From contig JAQGDQ010000335.1 of assembly GCA_030141605.1 (NCBI GenBank), positions 186,001-250,000 of the forward strand: DNA of 64,000 nt, read 5' to 3'. A program made the position numbers and the translations under genes. The notes below the pieces were generated by a model, which saw nothing but the letters and a program-made list of their open reading frames with translations, had not been told where the DNA came from and ran no database searches. Positions 1 through 13,030 of this stretch are shown here, piece by piece. The stretch is from Tubiluchus corallicola. Lineage: Eukaryota; Priapulida; Priapulimorpha; Priapulimorphida; Tubiluchidae. Every line of letters begins with the position of its first letter. Positions within the stretch are counted from its first letter, which is position 1.

Positions 1-1138
1 TTCGCGTTTTGCTGATTAGGCACTAATCTTCATAAGTTGAGCTGTAGGAATCTGAACGAGGTTGTTCTTCGTCGACGTGCGCACATTTTGATGCTCCTCG
101 TCGTTGCCAGTACTGAATAACTGATGTCGAAAGCACTGAGGTAGCGGATGCTGATGTTATAGGCATTAAAAAGGCTTCAGTATTATGACTGGCCTATGTT
201 GTTTCCATTTAATTGGCTGAGCCTAAACGTGCCTGTTCTACTATAGGTTTCCGCGCTTCACTGTCAAAGCTTGACATATACCATTGTGCCAGTTGAAAAC
301 ATAGTTTTGGCAAGTTTAAACAATTACATAGCATATACATTGCAGTATCAAAACTTTCACAGTCCCCAATTGCTCCGTGGAACGATGTCGATGTCCCTGT
401 GTATGAGCAATGAATTTCTCTACAGCCCGTTATAAATACGGAAAAATCATTTTTATGCTCCCACTGCATTCATTCTTCCACCCAGTGTCATATTCGTAGC
501 TCTGTTGCTACAGTTTCAAGAACACTTCAATGTCTAATTGGTATTAGCATTATTACATTGATCCGGGCTTCCTTGTAAACTGTGAAGAAATTATTAGGCG
601 CGGTCGGAATAGTATTGCGGGAGATTTAAAATGAAAATAAGCAAAAAATCCTGTCAATGCGAGTACGATATACGCATAAAATTGCTATACGGCAATATAT
701 TTTTTAATTCGATTTTGCTGAAACTACTTCAGGTACCCCTTTCCTTGTCCTTTAATATTACACTGTATTTGTAAGTTCTCTGTGTTGATCACATGTATTG
801 CGCAATCAAGACGTTTTGTGCAGACTTGTTGTACGTTGGCACTTGGCAGCGGGCCTAAAGTTGTTTACGCAACATTTAACTTTGTACGTGGATAATTATA
901 TAGGTTAACAAATGAGAGCACAGATTAGAAGTTATTTATACGCAGTAGAATGTGTACATAGGATACATGAAATAAATGGTACGCGTAGAAAGGAGAACAT
1001 GGGTGCAGCTCATACGAAAACGTCATTGGCAGTTTTTGGCACGCACTCCTACAGTTTTATGTAAACTTTATGTAAATAGTAAATGTGATGTGATATACGG
1101 GCGATTACACGACAATATATAAAAAACCAAATGCTGGA
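1..1138. other. Non-coding stretch, no gene recognised
   Basis: I see no domain, no convincing exon and no RNA gene here. One 86-codon open frame on the minus strand (209-469) has no recognisable composition or splice context and is treated as chance. Confidence 0.5.
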
Positions 1139-1181
1139 AGAACGAGCGAGCGAGAGCGAGAGATGAAGGGAAGGGGAGAGA

Positions 1182-1228
<47 letters not shown>
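1139..1228. repeat. (GA)n microsatellite with purine-rich lead-in
   Basis: A purine-rich stretch leads into a perfect GA array of about 21 units at 1185-1226. Open frames across it read poly-Ser-Leu and are artefacts of the repeat. Confidence 0.95.
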
Positions 1229-1230
<2 letters not shown>

Positions 1231-3345
1231 GAAAATTTCAAGTCGCAGCTTGAAATTTCCTGGTTGTTCACGTAGTCGTATCTAATTCACATTTTATACG
1301 CGTTTCCAGATACTCGGCAACAAACTTCAGAAAGCCATTTCAGCTTTAAATCACTGCCAGCGTTTATTGCTTTTATTTATGAAAATGTCACTTGCATCAG
1401 AAAATGAAAATTTATCGTGTACTTCCGAAAAGCGGAGGTTCGAGGAAATGGAAACCTTATTAAAAAGCTGAATTGTTATAAAAGAAAAACAACGAAATCT
1501 AAGAAGCTTTGCATAATTTCTGCAAAATGCCGCTTAGGTCTGGCTGCGTCCGTGGGCTGGAGCAAGAGTACAGGTGAATTCAGAGAATTATGTTCGGGCT
1601 TTTCAAGCTGTATAATGGCTTCATACTATATTATACACTTCAGACATATTATGCATTGCATAATACTGTAATTGAAAAAACAAAGTAAATAAAAACAAAT
1701 CCGGTTATTCTGTAGGCTAACTGGCTGATTGTCATGACATTGACTCTCGAGGACTACTGGAGGAACTTTAATTTATGAACACTCTGAAAGACTTCTTATT
1801 GCTAGTTTAGAAAGTATGCGTAATTTATGTAGGCGGAGTCGGATAAACGGCATTACTGTTTTAGGCATCTAACATAATAATAAAATTCAAAAGAGTGTTT
1901 CTGACAGGTAATTACGGTTCGCCGATTTTTATAATTATTTTATTTGCTAGTTACTGCAACCTTGTGAGCCCATTAGCTACAATTAGCTTATGTCTACATT
2001 TCCTTTTTAGCACATTTTTAAAATCAACAAGATTTCAAACGTTTTTGTTTGATGTAAATGAAGGACGGCACTTGCGGCATTCCCAGTGGACCAGAAATGT
2101 CAAGATTCGAAAAACATGCTCTATTTTGCAAAGCAGATTGTAATACTACTTGCCTCGCTCACGCGGAAACAGACCGGAAGCCGCTGTGAACGTCATGTCC
2201 GGTTTAGTTTATAAATAGAAAAGTGATATTAATTCAACACGACTCTCTCAAATAAAATTCCGGGTTAAGGATTTTCGTGGTTCGGAAGCGTACCAGCCAG
2301 GAACCGTGAGCAAGTTATAGCCTTAACCAGTATGTGTGGCTGAGGTGATTCATTGAAACGAGATTCCAATTCGGCCTGCTTCACTTCACAATAAAAGTTA
2401 TAAGCAGGCCAACATCTAGCACATAAAAGCAGTACTGTAACAATATTTTTGTGCCTTTTCTGTAACAAATTTTACTATACATACTTATAAGCCTATTTAT
2501 ACTTCGCTGGGGGTTATTGAGTGCAACGTGCACTCATAGTAATTAATATACACGGTCCTACACAATGCATTCTCTTCTATAGGTTTATTCTCAGCGAAGA
2601 GATTTCTGATTAGGGCTCAGCCTGATCCCTAATTTAGCAGGAAATTCACATAGTTAGGATCGTGGAACTCCTGGAAAATCTCATTTCGTGTCAAACGAAA
2701 AAATGTGGTGCCTCCGAATTCTCTTGCTACCAACTGAGAGAACAGGCAAGCCGGAACTACCAAGCGTGAGAGCTTCTTCCCGAACAAGCTGAAGCTTATG
2801 ATCACCGGTCTCTTCCAAGTTCCGAGAACGCGATGACGTCACCGCGCGTGCGCTGATCGTAAGGTGCTTAATTCGTGTGGTTAGTTTACAAACACAATGT
2901 TAGTAGCTGAGAAACGCGTAAGATGATAAAGTTGTTTCCGCAAAGCGATCAATGCTTAAAATGACCCAATGAGAGAATTTGAACGACAACTATAGTTTTA
3001 GAGAGAAGACGTCGCAGATTTGTTCAGTTTATACAACTAGAAAGACGTACAAAGGAAAGGAGAGGGTTTTAATTTCATTAAACTTCGCTTCAACAGACAA
3101 AGAGTTAGCTAGAAATCCCGGAAAATTTTTCGAATATAAGGTAAGATAATTTTATTATTATTACGTATTAATCGGTTTATAAGTAAAATCAACGGCTTTG
3201 TCTTAGAGCCACTGCAATTTTATTTGCATTTTTTCTGTAAACCCATCTCTAGAAACACAATACAGCCACGGAACAGGTTAACACGCTTCACGCAACAACA
3301 GAAGGTAAAATGTGTATATACGTTTTAGTCGTTCATTTATAACCG
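1229..3345. other. Non-coding stretch with one CpG-rich patch
   Basis: No gene is recognised. The only compositional exception is a short CpG-rich patch near 2826-2860, listed separately. Confidence 0.5.
2834..2841. promoter_or_regulatory. Perfect CRE palindrome TGACGTCA in a CpG-rich patch
   Basis: TGACGTCA is the consensus ATF/CREB site. It is followed directly by a CpG-dense run (ccgcgcgtgcgc) that stands out from the AT-rich surroundings. This fits a proximal promoter, but no first exon is recognised on either side, so the call rests on the motif alone. Confidence 0.25.
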
Positions 3346-3391
3346 CTCGCTCTCTCTTCTTTCTCTCTCTTCTCTCTCTCTTTCCCCCCTC

Positions 3392-3440
<49 letters not shown>

Positions 3441-3494
3441 CTCTCTCTCTCTCCTTTCTCTCTCTTTCTCTCTCTCTCTCTTTCTCTCTCTTCC

Positions 3495-3539
<45 letters not shown>

Positions 3540-3610
3540 CTCTCTCTCTCCTTTCTCTCTCTTTCTCTCTCTCTCTTTCTCTCTCTTTCTTTCTCTCTTT
3601 CTCTCTCTCT
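3346..3610. repeat. (CT)n imperfect microsatellite, 265 bp
   Basis: A polypyrimidine tract of CT dinucleotides interrupted by TTT and CCT, unbroken in pyrimidine content over most of its length. Both strands show 134-codon open frames (Ser/Leu/Phe-rich and Arg/Glu-rich) that are repeat artefacts. A pure pyrimidine strand of this length can form triplex DNA. Confidence 0.95.
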
Positions 3611-4554
3611 GACCTGGTGTTTTTCATTCGCGGCTTTTTTACTATTTCTTCTAATTTTGTGGAAGAAATTTTCTTCTCATTCGGGCTTTTTTCTTCGCGC
3701 CCTCTTTGCATTTTAGGGCGATGATCATACACCAATTGCAAGTACCCAGTTTATTATCAGGTGTAGCACACATTCCATAGAGTTCGACGGAATACGTTTC
3801 AATGCCACTCCTGCATTCCTCTGGTAGTAAATTGCTTGTCTGGACTAATTTTGCTTTGCTCGCTTTCTGGCATAGTTTTGAGAAGTTTTTTTCTATACCG
3901 CTTTTCTTCAGTTGAGGAACTGCATGCATAATAGTTCGGAGCTACAAATACGGAAAGTCCGCACGCACAGTTCAATATCCAGACAATTATTGCAGCCTTG
4001 TCCATATCTTATTATTTTATAGCTGATTGTGTGAGAACTTTCTCTTAACCTGGTACCTTGAAATATCTATAGAACAATGCTGAAACTATTTTCTTTTCTT
4101 TATCAAATCCTTGTCTAGACGGTTACCTATTGACATATATTTCAGTTTCGGAAGCGTCGACAGTAAGTCATAGTTTATAATTAGTTCAGCGGTAATTAGG
4201 TTCGCGTGTTACAGATTCCTGTGCAATTCTTGCTGTCCAATCAATTGGAAACGAAGCGCTTGGCAACAAAAAGCGTTTTTCCAGCACACATCAGTGATTC
4301 AGTTCACTTGCTTTGAATAAATATTTTCGAGCAACTTAATTTTCGGCCCCATGTGGACATATGCCGTTGTTTTCGTGTTTTTATTGAGAATTATCTGAAA
4401 TTGGAGTTATCCTCAAGACTGTGCCATGTCTGAATGGCAAAAGTATGTAGTAACGTAGACCACCAGGATATAATTTTTGTATAAGTCGTCATCATCCAGA
4501 CATAATTGATATCGTCTTCGTCGCTGGCGGCGTCATCATCGTCAGGCTCAGTAT

Positions 4555-4605
4555 TGTCACCACCATCATCATCATCATCGCCGTCGTCGTCGTCGTCGTA
4601 ATCGT
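4555..4605. repeat. (CATCAT/CGTCGT)n trinucleotide array
   Basis: Runs of CAT and CGT triplets. The minus-strand frame across it (4391-4636) reads an Asp-rich tract, which I attribute to the repeat. Confidence 0.85.
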
Positions 4606-6094
4606 CGTCGGAAGGGCCCTGATTTGAGTCCATCAATTTTTTGTTTCTTTTAAATCAATGAATTTATTATGTTGGTTTTATGCTTGCTGTGTTAGATGAG
4701 TATGTTTACTGTCAACGTTGCCTCTAGTCATTTGCGAGCGGTAAACAGATATTTCATCTTCTGAGGATGAAAGCCCTTTAGTGTAAATCAGTGGACTGAT
4801 GTGTGCTCCTATCCTTCCAGAGCTATTACCTTTTTTATACTTTTTTCAGCGCTTACATAGTGCATTGCATTGGTGTTTTTGGCTTGTATGGAATATATGT
4901 GCGGGAATGAAACACTGCACCAATGGATCTTCAAATTTAATTTTAAAAGATGAAATAAACATGTTTCAGAAGTGGCTTAAGGCTAAACTTACACTTGATC
5001 TGCTTACGAGGATGCACAGCTAACTTAGCGTCCAGTGAGCTAAATTTCACAACAAAATTTTATTATCAAATGTGGTCCTCTGTGAATGCTCAGCTGTAAT
5101 AAGCAATAAGGCATCCTGTAAAAATTATCAGATGATTAAAAGCTCCACTAAATGAAACACCTGCACTGCTGTAACATCACTCTTATTTTTTTTACAAAGA
5201 ATGGACTTGTGTATCGTTTATGGGGTTATAATAATTTGGGAAGAAATATGAAGTAATAAGCCTGCTACTCTAATTTGTACCTGCGTGTTTTTGTGCACAT
5301 TCGTCATTATGACGTCAAAAGTGTCTCATAAGAATAATTGTTGTGATGATAGAAGAGTTATGTGCAAGATAATGGTCACAGATTCTCAATAGACACCGTT
5401 TGCGACGTCACATCATATTACAGACATGCATTAGTTTGCTAATGGACGGGGCTTTAAATCTTTGCAGTCATTGGTTTGTTTAATTTAAACAAAAAATTTA
5501 TCAAGTTATGTGTACAATGCTTATCGGCAGGTATCATTGGTGTACCTAGTTTTCTGAAGTAAGGAGGCTACACTGCAATTTCTAAAAGAAAGTCTGTTAT
5601 TATTTCAACTCACAAGCAATGGTATATAACATAGAGCTTAGTATTTAACTATTCTGTTAAGGGAGCATTCCCATGCCTAGTGAGTCACGTTCACGCACGT
5701 CTATATCAAGTTATATATGAATGTGTATAAATGGTGTACAATTTTTTATATAAAAAGTCGTGCTTGTACGATTATGATATTTCATTGCCATAGAGTTTCA
5801 AACCTAGACTTTGATAACCACGATAAAATGAATTTTAGACGATTATGGTTTTGAATACTCTGTTACGACAGTAGGCCTTAATAAGCGCCAGCCTCATGAC
5901 AGGTCGTGTCATATCGTGACATGATGGCGTCGTGACAAAGACGATAGTTACGGAGGGAATTACTATTATCACGTGTTTTGCAAAGATAACGACGTCGGTG
6001 AGACTATAATGTGTTTTTATAACCATAATGTGAGCTGTGTGAGATTTTTCACTGTAAAACATGTTTACAACTCAGCTTATTAGTACACAAGCTC

Positions 6095-6127
6095 TGCGCA
6101 CTGCGCAAAATGCATGCGCAGTGCGCA
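6095..6127. repeat. Perfect 13-bp inverted repeat, GC-rich
   Basis: Arms TGCGCACTGCGCA (6095-6107) and TGCGCAGTGCGCA (6115-6127) are exact reverse complements around a 7-base spacer aaatgca. Each arm carries two GCGC cores resembling NRF-1 half-sites, though spaced one base wider than the usual NRF-1 palindrome. The four GCGC cores contrast with the AT-rich neighbourhood. A promoter element or cruciform is possible; function is unknown. Confidence 0.8.
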
Positions 6128-7670
6128 AAAACAAAACCTGCCAGTTAGGCCCACGTGAATAATTGCGTAATAATCGTTCACGTATATACTCATACCAAGC
6201 AAGGTAAACATATTACTTGTTAATAAATGATTAAAAACATTAATTAATGCAAAGCTTCAATATTCGATAGCTTTGACTGGACAATAATACCGGTTGGTAT
6301 ACGTAGGTTGCTGTACAAATTAAACTGAATATGTTTGTCAAGCAAAAACGCGTATTAAATGACTGCTAGGCGTTTTAAATGTCACGAGAATATGCCTGCA
6401 GTATTTCCTATATAATTGATAGGCCTACTGCTTTTACGCATAATACATATTATGTAGTTCTACTTTATACTATGCATTCATGAAGATGGTAGAGCCAAAG
6501 TCAACGCATTCAACCTTTTATTAAGACGTGATCCACCAAAATAACAACAGTACTAAAAGCAAAAGGCTTATTTAGCACCTGCAAACATCATTTTATTTTT
6601 CCATGGTCAACATGCGTCATCATGGTCAACTATATATGTCTGTAACTTTCAATGGACTTACATTTCTTAAAAGAAACAGCGATAAAAATGTGGGTTCACT
6701 TGCAACCATATGTGTTAACGATGGAAAATCATACAGTTGGACTAATACGAAAAAGCTGCAAATGTTTATAACTTATGCTTCCCCCCCCCCTTACAACAGA
6801 ATGAATAACACTAGGCCTTATCCTTCCTGTATGAATTTAACTGCATAATGCTAAGTTAAATGCTCCTACTGCTTTGACATTATGTTACACAGTAAATAGT
6901 GGTTGTTATCTCACGGCTAAAGTGCGAGTAATTTGCATGCGTCACGCGTGCCAAATTCCCTTGTTGCCTGTGCCATTTTAGCGCGTCAGCGAAAACCAAC
7001 GCAAGTGTCACAGTGAATGTACGAAGTTCTTACTCAATGACTCAAAACTAAATTCTCTTACACACTGCTGCAGCTGCGAAACTAATGCGCGAGATTTTAA
7101 TTTAAGCAGCTTTCAACTGCAGACTACAAGTCTAGCTAATAGAGTTATAGCATGATGAGTAACGTCGTATGTGTGTGCGCCACGAAATCACGCATGCGTG
7201 AAGTTGCGGGTGTAGTTTGAGTGATTCAGAACGCTGGTCAATTAATGCCTTGTAGGTGTACAATACAGGGGGGCATTGCTTAATTGACAGTTTATCTGGT
7301 GTCACATCAGTCTTTCGTGCTCTGTCTGTTAACGGAAGTTCATTAAAATCGGATAAGTAGTTATAAGGCTCTTCACAGTTATATAGTAGTTGACGAATAA
7401 CCACTTTTTAGCATTTTTCGTTGTTTTTTTCGAGCATTAATAACTTTTTCAAGTATCGATTTCCTGTTTCTTGTTGGACCCGAACCCCTTCTAAAATACG
7501 AACCGTTTTCTTAATTTAAGAAACCAATTCTCTTTAAGAAAATTACCTGTTTTTGTTACTACAGATGGTTACTGTCACTAGTGAACTTCACTTCGGTATC
7601 AGATTTAATGGATACGACTGGATATTATCTGACAAAATGGATGCGAGCTAAAAGAAACCATGAGGCAGAC

Positions 7671-7694
7671 TAATTATTATTATTATTATTATTA
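7671..7694. repeat. (ATT)n microsatellite
   Basis: About eight ATT units just upstream of the 7884 exon, in presumed intron. Confidence 0.9.
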
Positions 7695-7883
7695 AAGGTC
7701 GTGCCATTATCATTATAATTACGATGATATTTGGTTGAGCAACTTATTTGTCAGTAGTCAAAGGACATTAACTAGATTGCAAAAGGCACGTAGTAGACTT
7801 GCTGATGGACATTGGTTTGACCAAATAATATGATGCCACAAAATCATGGTACCTACTAATGCATCTGCCATTCTTATTTTTAG

Positions 7884-8337
7884 GAAAGAAGCCACATCCA
7901 TGGGATTGTTCACTCGTCCAAGTTGCAGCACCATGATTGACAATGAACATTCGTTGCCTGGCTTTCATGTGGTCAGTGGCACAGTAGTAATCGCCACACC
8001 TTACACGCCACGCCCTCAAACGGTCAAAATGACTGTGTACCACAATAATGTGGACAGATTTGCCGTCATACAACCAGACAAGGCAATATGTGCAAAATGT
8101 TTGTATGTGAACTTAAAAAACTGCTGTGTGGAGGCGCCGTTGTTGTCAAAAGGCTGTGAGGTGCAGATAAGGACCAAAGATGGGGAGGGAGAGTGTCTCA
8201 CGATGCAGACGAACAGTCCAGAAGAAATGAAGTGTTTTTTAGATGTTTTACAGATGCCAAAACGTGATCATTCGGCAGACAGATTAGCAATACCCGCTTT
8301 ACCGGCTTTGGAAGAAAGTGAAGAGGAGGCAGAATAA
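7884..8337 (+). CDS. Terminal exon of an unrecognised gene, possible PH-like domain
   Basis: A strong acceptor (ttcttatttttag) ends at 7883, and an open frame of about 150 codons runs to TAA at 8335-8337. The exon starts in phase 2, so the codon it completes lies partly upstream; the Met at 7846 is probably intronic. The protein begins KEATSMGLFTRPS and ends in an acidic tail, ALEESEEEAE. The middle shows alternating short beta-like segments followed by a segment reading NSPEEMKCFLDVLQ, which resembles the closing helix of a pleckstrin-homology domain. That likeness is my inference; I do not recognise the family. Gene structure, coding composition and the nearby AATAAA support a real gene. 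It converges on the MTUS locus. Confidence 0.65.
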
Positions 8338-8406
8338 CTTAGGTGGTAACTCTAATCTTGTAAATGAATTTTTTGAACATTTCGAAAGGCACGAAACATT
8401 GAACAA

Positions 8407-8412
8407 AATAAA
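8407..8412 (+). terminator. Polyadenylation signal AATAAA
   Basis: AATAAA lies 70 bases after the TAA of the 7884-8337 exon, giving a short 3' UTR typical of a complete terminal exon. Confidence 0.65.
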
Positions 8413-11400
8413 TGTATTGTTGAATGTGTTTTATAGCTAATACGTATGTGAACATCAACGAATCATCAGCATCAGCAAAACAAACAAGCATATAGGATTT
8501 GACTATAGTCGAATGTACATAATTATTTAAAAAAATGTTCTGCTGTTTGAAAGCTAAAATTGTGAGACTAGTACATATCCAATGTTACATGTTTCGATTG
8601 TTTAATTAATAAACAGAAATATTGCCTAATGATTTACTGCGCAGTTTTCACCTAGAAAACGCGAGTTTGACATTATATAATCAAGTACAGAAGTACAAGA
8701 TATGGATTGAACTTTCCTGACATATTTATTAGACGTTACAGTAATGTATTGGAAACTTTTGCTGCAAACTGTGGTGGTGCTGCCATCTGTAATGAACTAT
8801 TGAAAGGTTAGACTGGATTATTAAGTTAGCATAACGGAATAGGTCAAAAGACTATTCTACGCCTTACCACAAATAGAATGGTGTTGTTAGAACTGAATGT
8901 ATGCATAAATTGCACATTATATTTTCTCTGATATAGCTAATTTTGTTGCCTTGTTGTAATTGTTTGTACATAGCTGTAAATTGAACCAGCCTAGAGTTAT
9001 TCATGTAAATACGTGATGAATTTCATAGATGCTTGATTAAAGTAGTTATTAATTGTGCCTATATTTTTGCAGCTATTATAATTGTAGCCAAAGCTAATAT
9101 CTTTGTAAGCTAGTATTTTTTGTTATGACTATTGGCATATTGAGTAAAATGTTGTGGAAATAAATATTTGCCGCAAATTGTTTAGCTGATATGAGCATGT
9201 ACTTTTTTGAGCACAGTCACAAAAATGACATGAAGAGTTGCATCCAAACACGATTTAAAGTGCAAATTTCTTTGACTGCTACTTGAGTGACTAAATTTTT
9301 GTTATTTAATTATGCATCATGCTTAAAAGGAAGAGGAAAATTTTCAGAAAACCTTCCATATAAAGTTATATTACACAGCATGAAATTTGCCTGTCTGAAA
9401 AACATGAAAAAGAAAATTCTTAATAACTTAAAGCGTTTGCGCTAATTAATAAAATACCACTGTTTCTGCATCCCAGTGTGTGCAAATAAATGCCACTCGC
9501 CCACTAAAAATGATATTAATCTTATTGACACAATAAAGTAATTCACATTTTTCATTAATTAGTGATGTATGTACTACAAATGCCCCAATTATTTTATTTT
9601 TCGAACGTTATGTAATGTTATATGATTCAAATGACTTATGCAACTATCATCGAGGGAGTTAAGTTTACAAGTTTTCTACAGTGTTGCAAGCTCTGTGCCA
9701 AAATAAGACTGCGTGTAAGTATTACAAAATTTTAAGACCGAATTTCTTTTGGCTTTATGTAGGTAATGGTTATCTTTAATGATACAACTATACAATGCTA
9801 TTCCAGTTGTATCATTTGCAATCAAGTAGCCTTAAACTTGGTTCGAACTGAGTTCAACTCTTATGCAAAGATAAAACTAGACATGCACAATAATACAAAG
9901 TGAAATAGAAATTTAAGATATTCTGACCGCAAGTAATGAGAGTATTAATCATATTGCGCAATGTATCCATAGCAACAAGTAAACTTGTGTCTGACCTATT
10001 TTTAAAATTGTCTTTCCACAGACAAAATAATAACATGTCTTGTTGACAACATACAACAAGAAACGCAGGCAATCAATAACATGTCTAGCATGTTTATTTT
10101 TACACATAGATCACGAGAAAATTTGCCAATATTTTTTTCAACAGAATTTATTTTGCACAGACGAAGATCTTGATTTAGCACTCTACAATGCATAATTGTT
10201 ACAAAAACATTACAGCCAAATATTCAAGTGAAAAATTTTAACAGAGATTAGAGGTGCCGTGATTGAAACTTAACATTAGTTGTAATCCTGAACACATCTT
10301 ACATAATGCCATAGCATGTTTTGAGAAAACATTACTTACATTAATGGAGTTATTAATAAATTAGTTAATTTAACTTTGTATAATTTAACAATTAATATTA
10401 ATATGGTAAATAACTATTGCTAAAAACTAATCTTTACAACTGACTTACAATGATCTAAATAAATCAAGAAGAATATAAAAAAGTACACAAATAAAGAAAA
10501 GGGTTTGTAATGTCTCTGAAATCTTACATTTAACAAATTTAATAACCGCGCAAAATTCAAGTTGAATGCTATTCAAGCTGTGCACTTAGCGATGAATTCA
10601 AGTGATCCGTTGCATTCAAGCTCATTTTTATTATTGTGTTAGACTGACAGCTGTTTTGGCACTGGTTTAACACGGACTGATCAACTCGAACAGTGATCAG
10701 CATTATGCTAGCTGGACTCTCGTCATAGACTTAATGAATTTTACTTACATAACAAATAAAATTAATATAACTGCAGGACCATAAACAAAGTAATACAAAA
10801 TATAACTTTTAGAGAAAAAATTCTGAATCAGAATAGAAGACAGAAACGGCATCTAACAAACACATATTTCTTAACACACAATTACAACGACGATAAATTA
10901 ATCATACATAATCTAGATAAATTACAGGTAAGATATTCTCTAAAAACAATAAATGCCAAAACGAATTACCCTAATGTTGTGCATAGTAAAACTAAACTTA
11001 AACAGCATTAATAGCATAGCCACATTAGTACAGTACATTACAATTTTAGTAATTATAATCTGTTTTAGAGTTCTGTTAATAACATGTTAACGAAATTGAC
11101 TGACAAAATTTAACGTTACACAAAGAAACAAGAACAAAATCGTCAAGTACTGAGATTTTTGTGAGCTAGGTATTACAAATACAAGAAGTGGGAAATGCTT
11201 ACAATAGTGATAATATGTATATGTAGAACCACGCTAATCTAAAACAGCCTACACTAGCAAACAATAATTTTATAATGTAATATATTTATATATGTATATC
11301 ACAGCTCTTTGCTAAATAATAACTTAGAACAATGCAAAAACCTTCAAACAATTGTACACCAGAATTAAAAACTTACGAAAATTAAAAGTGATGTGAACTT

Positions 11401-12675
11401 TCAGAACTTGTGACCAAGGACAACACCTAAAGTTTGAAAAGTTATTTTCATTGCACTCAGTGTAAAACAGCATCAATTGTTAGACAATTTTCCAGTAAAA
11501 ATTTTTTTGCATGTTTTCGATTTATCTACAAATTTCTTACAGTGCCACTACTGCCCAAATTTAAGAGCTATCTTAATTTAAGAAATATCTTAAAAATCCA
11601 TTAAACATTCTTGTCTTTAGCAAAAATTTTTGATTGGTAACATTAATAACACAATGTTGACGTGTTCATTTGTAACATTACTAACATTACCTTGATGATT
11701 TTACCTAAGTTGTGAACCCAAGAACAAAACTGAAATCCTAAAGGTTGAATGAAAGGGAAACAAGAAGGTAGCACAGAACGTACGAAACAAATGAAATTTA
11801 AACACTATTGAAAAAACCGGCAAAGTAGTATTGCAAGCACCAATATACTCTCTAAATTTCTACGTTAAACGACTAGTAGTTAAACTCTTAAAGTACAAAA
11901 CATTTTAAGTTAACAAATAGTAATAGGAATAATATGCACTTAATAGTATACATACAGAAGTGAGTGCCAATAGTTAAACATTGTGAAACGTGGACTGAAA
12001 ATGGAAGAGCAAACAATAGCAAAAAATGTGCAATATTAGTAACTGTAATCCACGTATGTTAGTTAGACATAAGCACCCATTTAAAACAACAGAATTATTA
12101 ATGACAAGTGCATAATGCAAATATGCATTTCTTTACAAGATGACCTTCAAGAACAACCTGTGAAGCAAACAAGTACTAACAAAGCCAAAGCATAATAACA
12201 ACATGTTTTTTTTTGCACATGAACACAGTATAGTGCAATTAGAAATGAGCTAGTTGTGACTTTTGACACAAGTTAAACTAAACGTTTACCAAAAAATAAA
12301 AATTTTATGACCAACTAGCTGTGACACAGTACCATCAGATATATCAAACAACAAACCTGCCTAATCTTTAATTGTACTTTGTACTTCTTTTATGAGAGCT
12401 TTTTCACATAGCTGTCACTTAAAGGCAAATTTCACAGTTCTTTTCCAGAATGTTTCTTGCTGTCCATTTAAAGCAAAATGATGTCAAGGTTTGCCAGTAA
12501 TGAAAACATGTTGGTAAAAGCTTTTCTACAAGCCAGTTATTAAATTTGTAGATTACAACTTGTCAGCCTAAAAACTTTGCATGGCAAGTTTAAATCCAAA
12601 TTGTTGTGACTCTTTAGGCAAAATGCAGAAATGAAGCATTAAGATAAAAGTATTTCATTGAAAGAAAAAATACAT
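8413..12675. other. Convergent intergenic DNA and probable 3' UTR of the MTUS locus
   Basis: There is no coding signal on either strand. Going downstream from the minus-strand stop at 12676, candidate polyadenylation signals on the minus strand are ATTAAA near 12366, AATAAA near 10627 and AATAAA near 10148. Which is used cannot be told from sequence. The long, repeat-free, AT-rich stretch from about 10,600 to 12,675 fits a long 3' UTR. Confidence 0.4.
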
Positions 12676-13030
12676 CTATGTGTTACAATCTGCGGAACCA
12701 TTTTCGGAATTGGACTCTTCAAAACTAGGCTCTGGTATGGACTGGGCAGTCAACGGACTTGGATAGTTCGCTTTGTTGCCACCAGTCGGAGTCGTGGGGC
12801 TGCGATTTTTGCGAAAAGCAGGTTGTGCGCCATCGGAGACTTCGTCATTTCGAGAGAGTTGTGAAGGTGATAAACTTGCTGTTTTAGAGCTGCGTAGCTG
12901 AATGTCAGGAGATTCAATCTCCACTGCAAGGCGCCACTGTAGCTGTTCGTTCTCCATGGACAATCGCTTGTTTGCATGTGACTCTTTATTGTAGTTGGCC
13001 CTCAGTTTGATTTGTTCTTGGGTCAATTGC
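12676..13030 (-). CDS. MTUS1: MTUS module exon 10, C-terminus with family signature
   Basis: The acceptor (accatttttcag) precedes 13030 in phase 2 and the frame ends in a stop at 12676. The exon encodes the last stretch of the coiled coil, then NKRLSMENEQLQWRL, which closely matches the C-terminal MTUS1 motif NKRLSMENEELLWKL. A Ser/Pro-rich disordered tail follows (SPSQLSRNDE, NRSPTTPTGG, AQSIPEPSFEE) and ends SADCNT. Vertebrate MTUS1 also ends in a Ser/Pro-rich tail right after this motif. Several SP and TP sites could be proline-directed kinase targets. This exon gives the strongest family assignment in the window. Confidence 0.9.

Larger units (their letters stand above)
3611..7883. other. 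Non-coding; may hold upstream exons or introns of the 7884 gene
   Basis: The exon at 7884 has a phase-2 acceptor, so at least one upstream exon exists. I could not identify it here. A second acceptor-like site (pyrimidine tract ending ctacag) at 7563 precedes a short open frame beginning ATGGTTACTGTC, but no phase-2 donor follows that gives an open junction. Other content is microsatellite and the inverted repeat at 6095-6127. Confidence 0.4.

Noticed and set aside
209-469. 86-codon minus-strand frame near the left edge
   Set aside because: No recognisable motif; the start and ends do not coincide with splice or promoter signals.
3312-3741. Two overlapping 134-codon open frames on opposite strands
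   Set aside because: Both are read-through of the (CT)n array, giving Ser/Leu and Arg/Glu repeats.
4391-4636. Asp-rich 81-codon frame on minus strand
   Set aside because: The acidic run comes from CAT/CGT triplets; no splice sites or flanking protein likeness.
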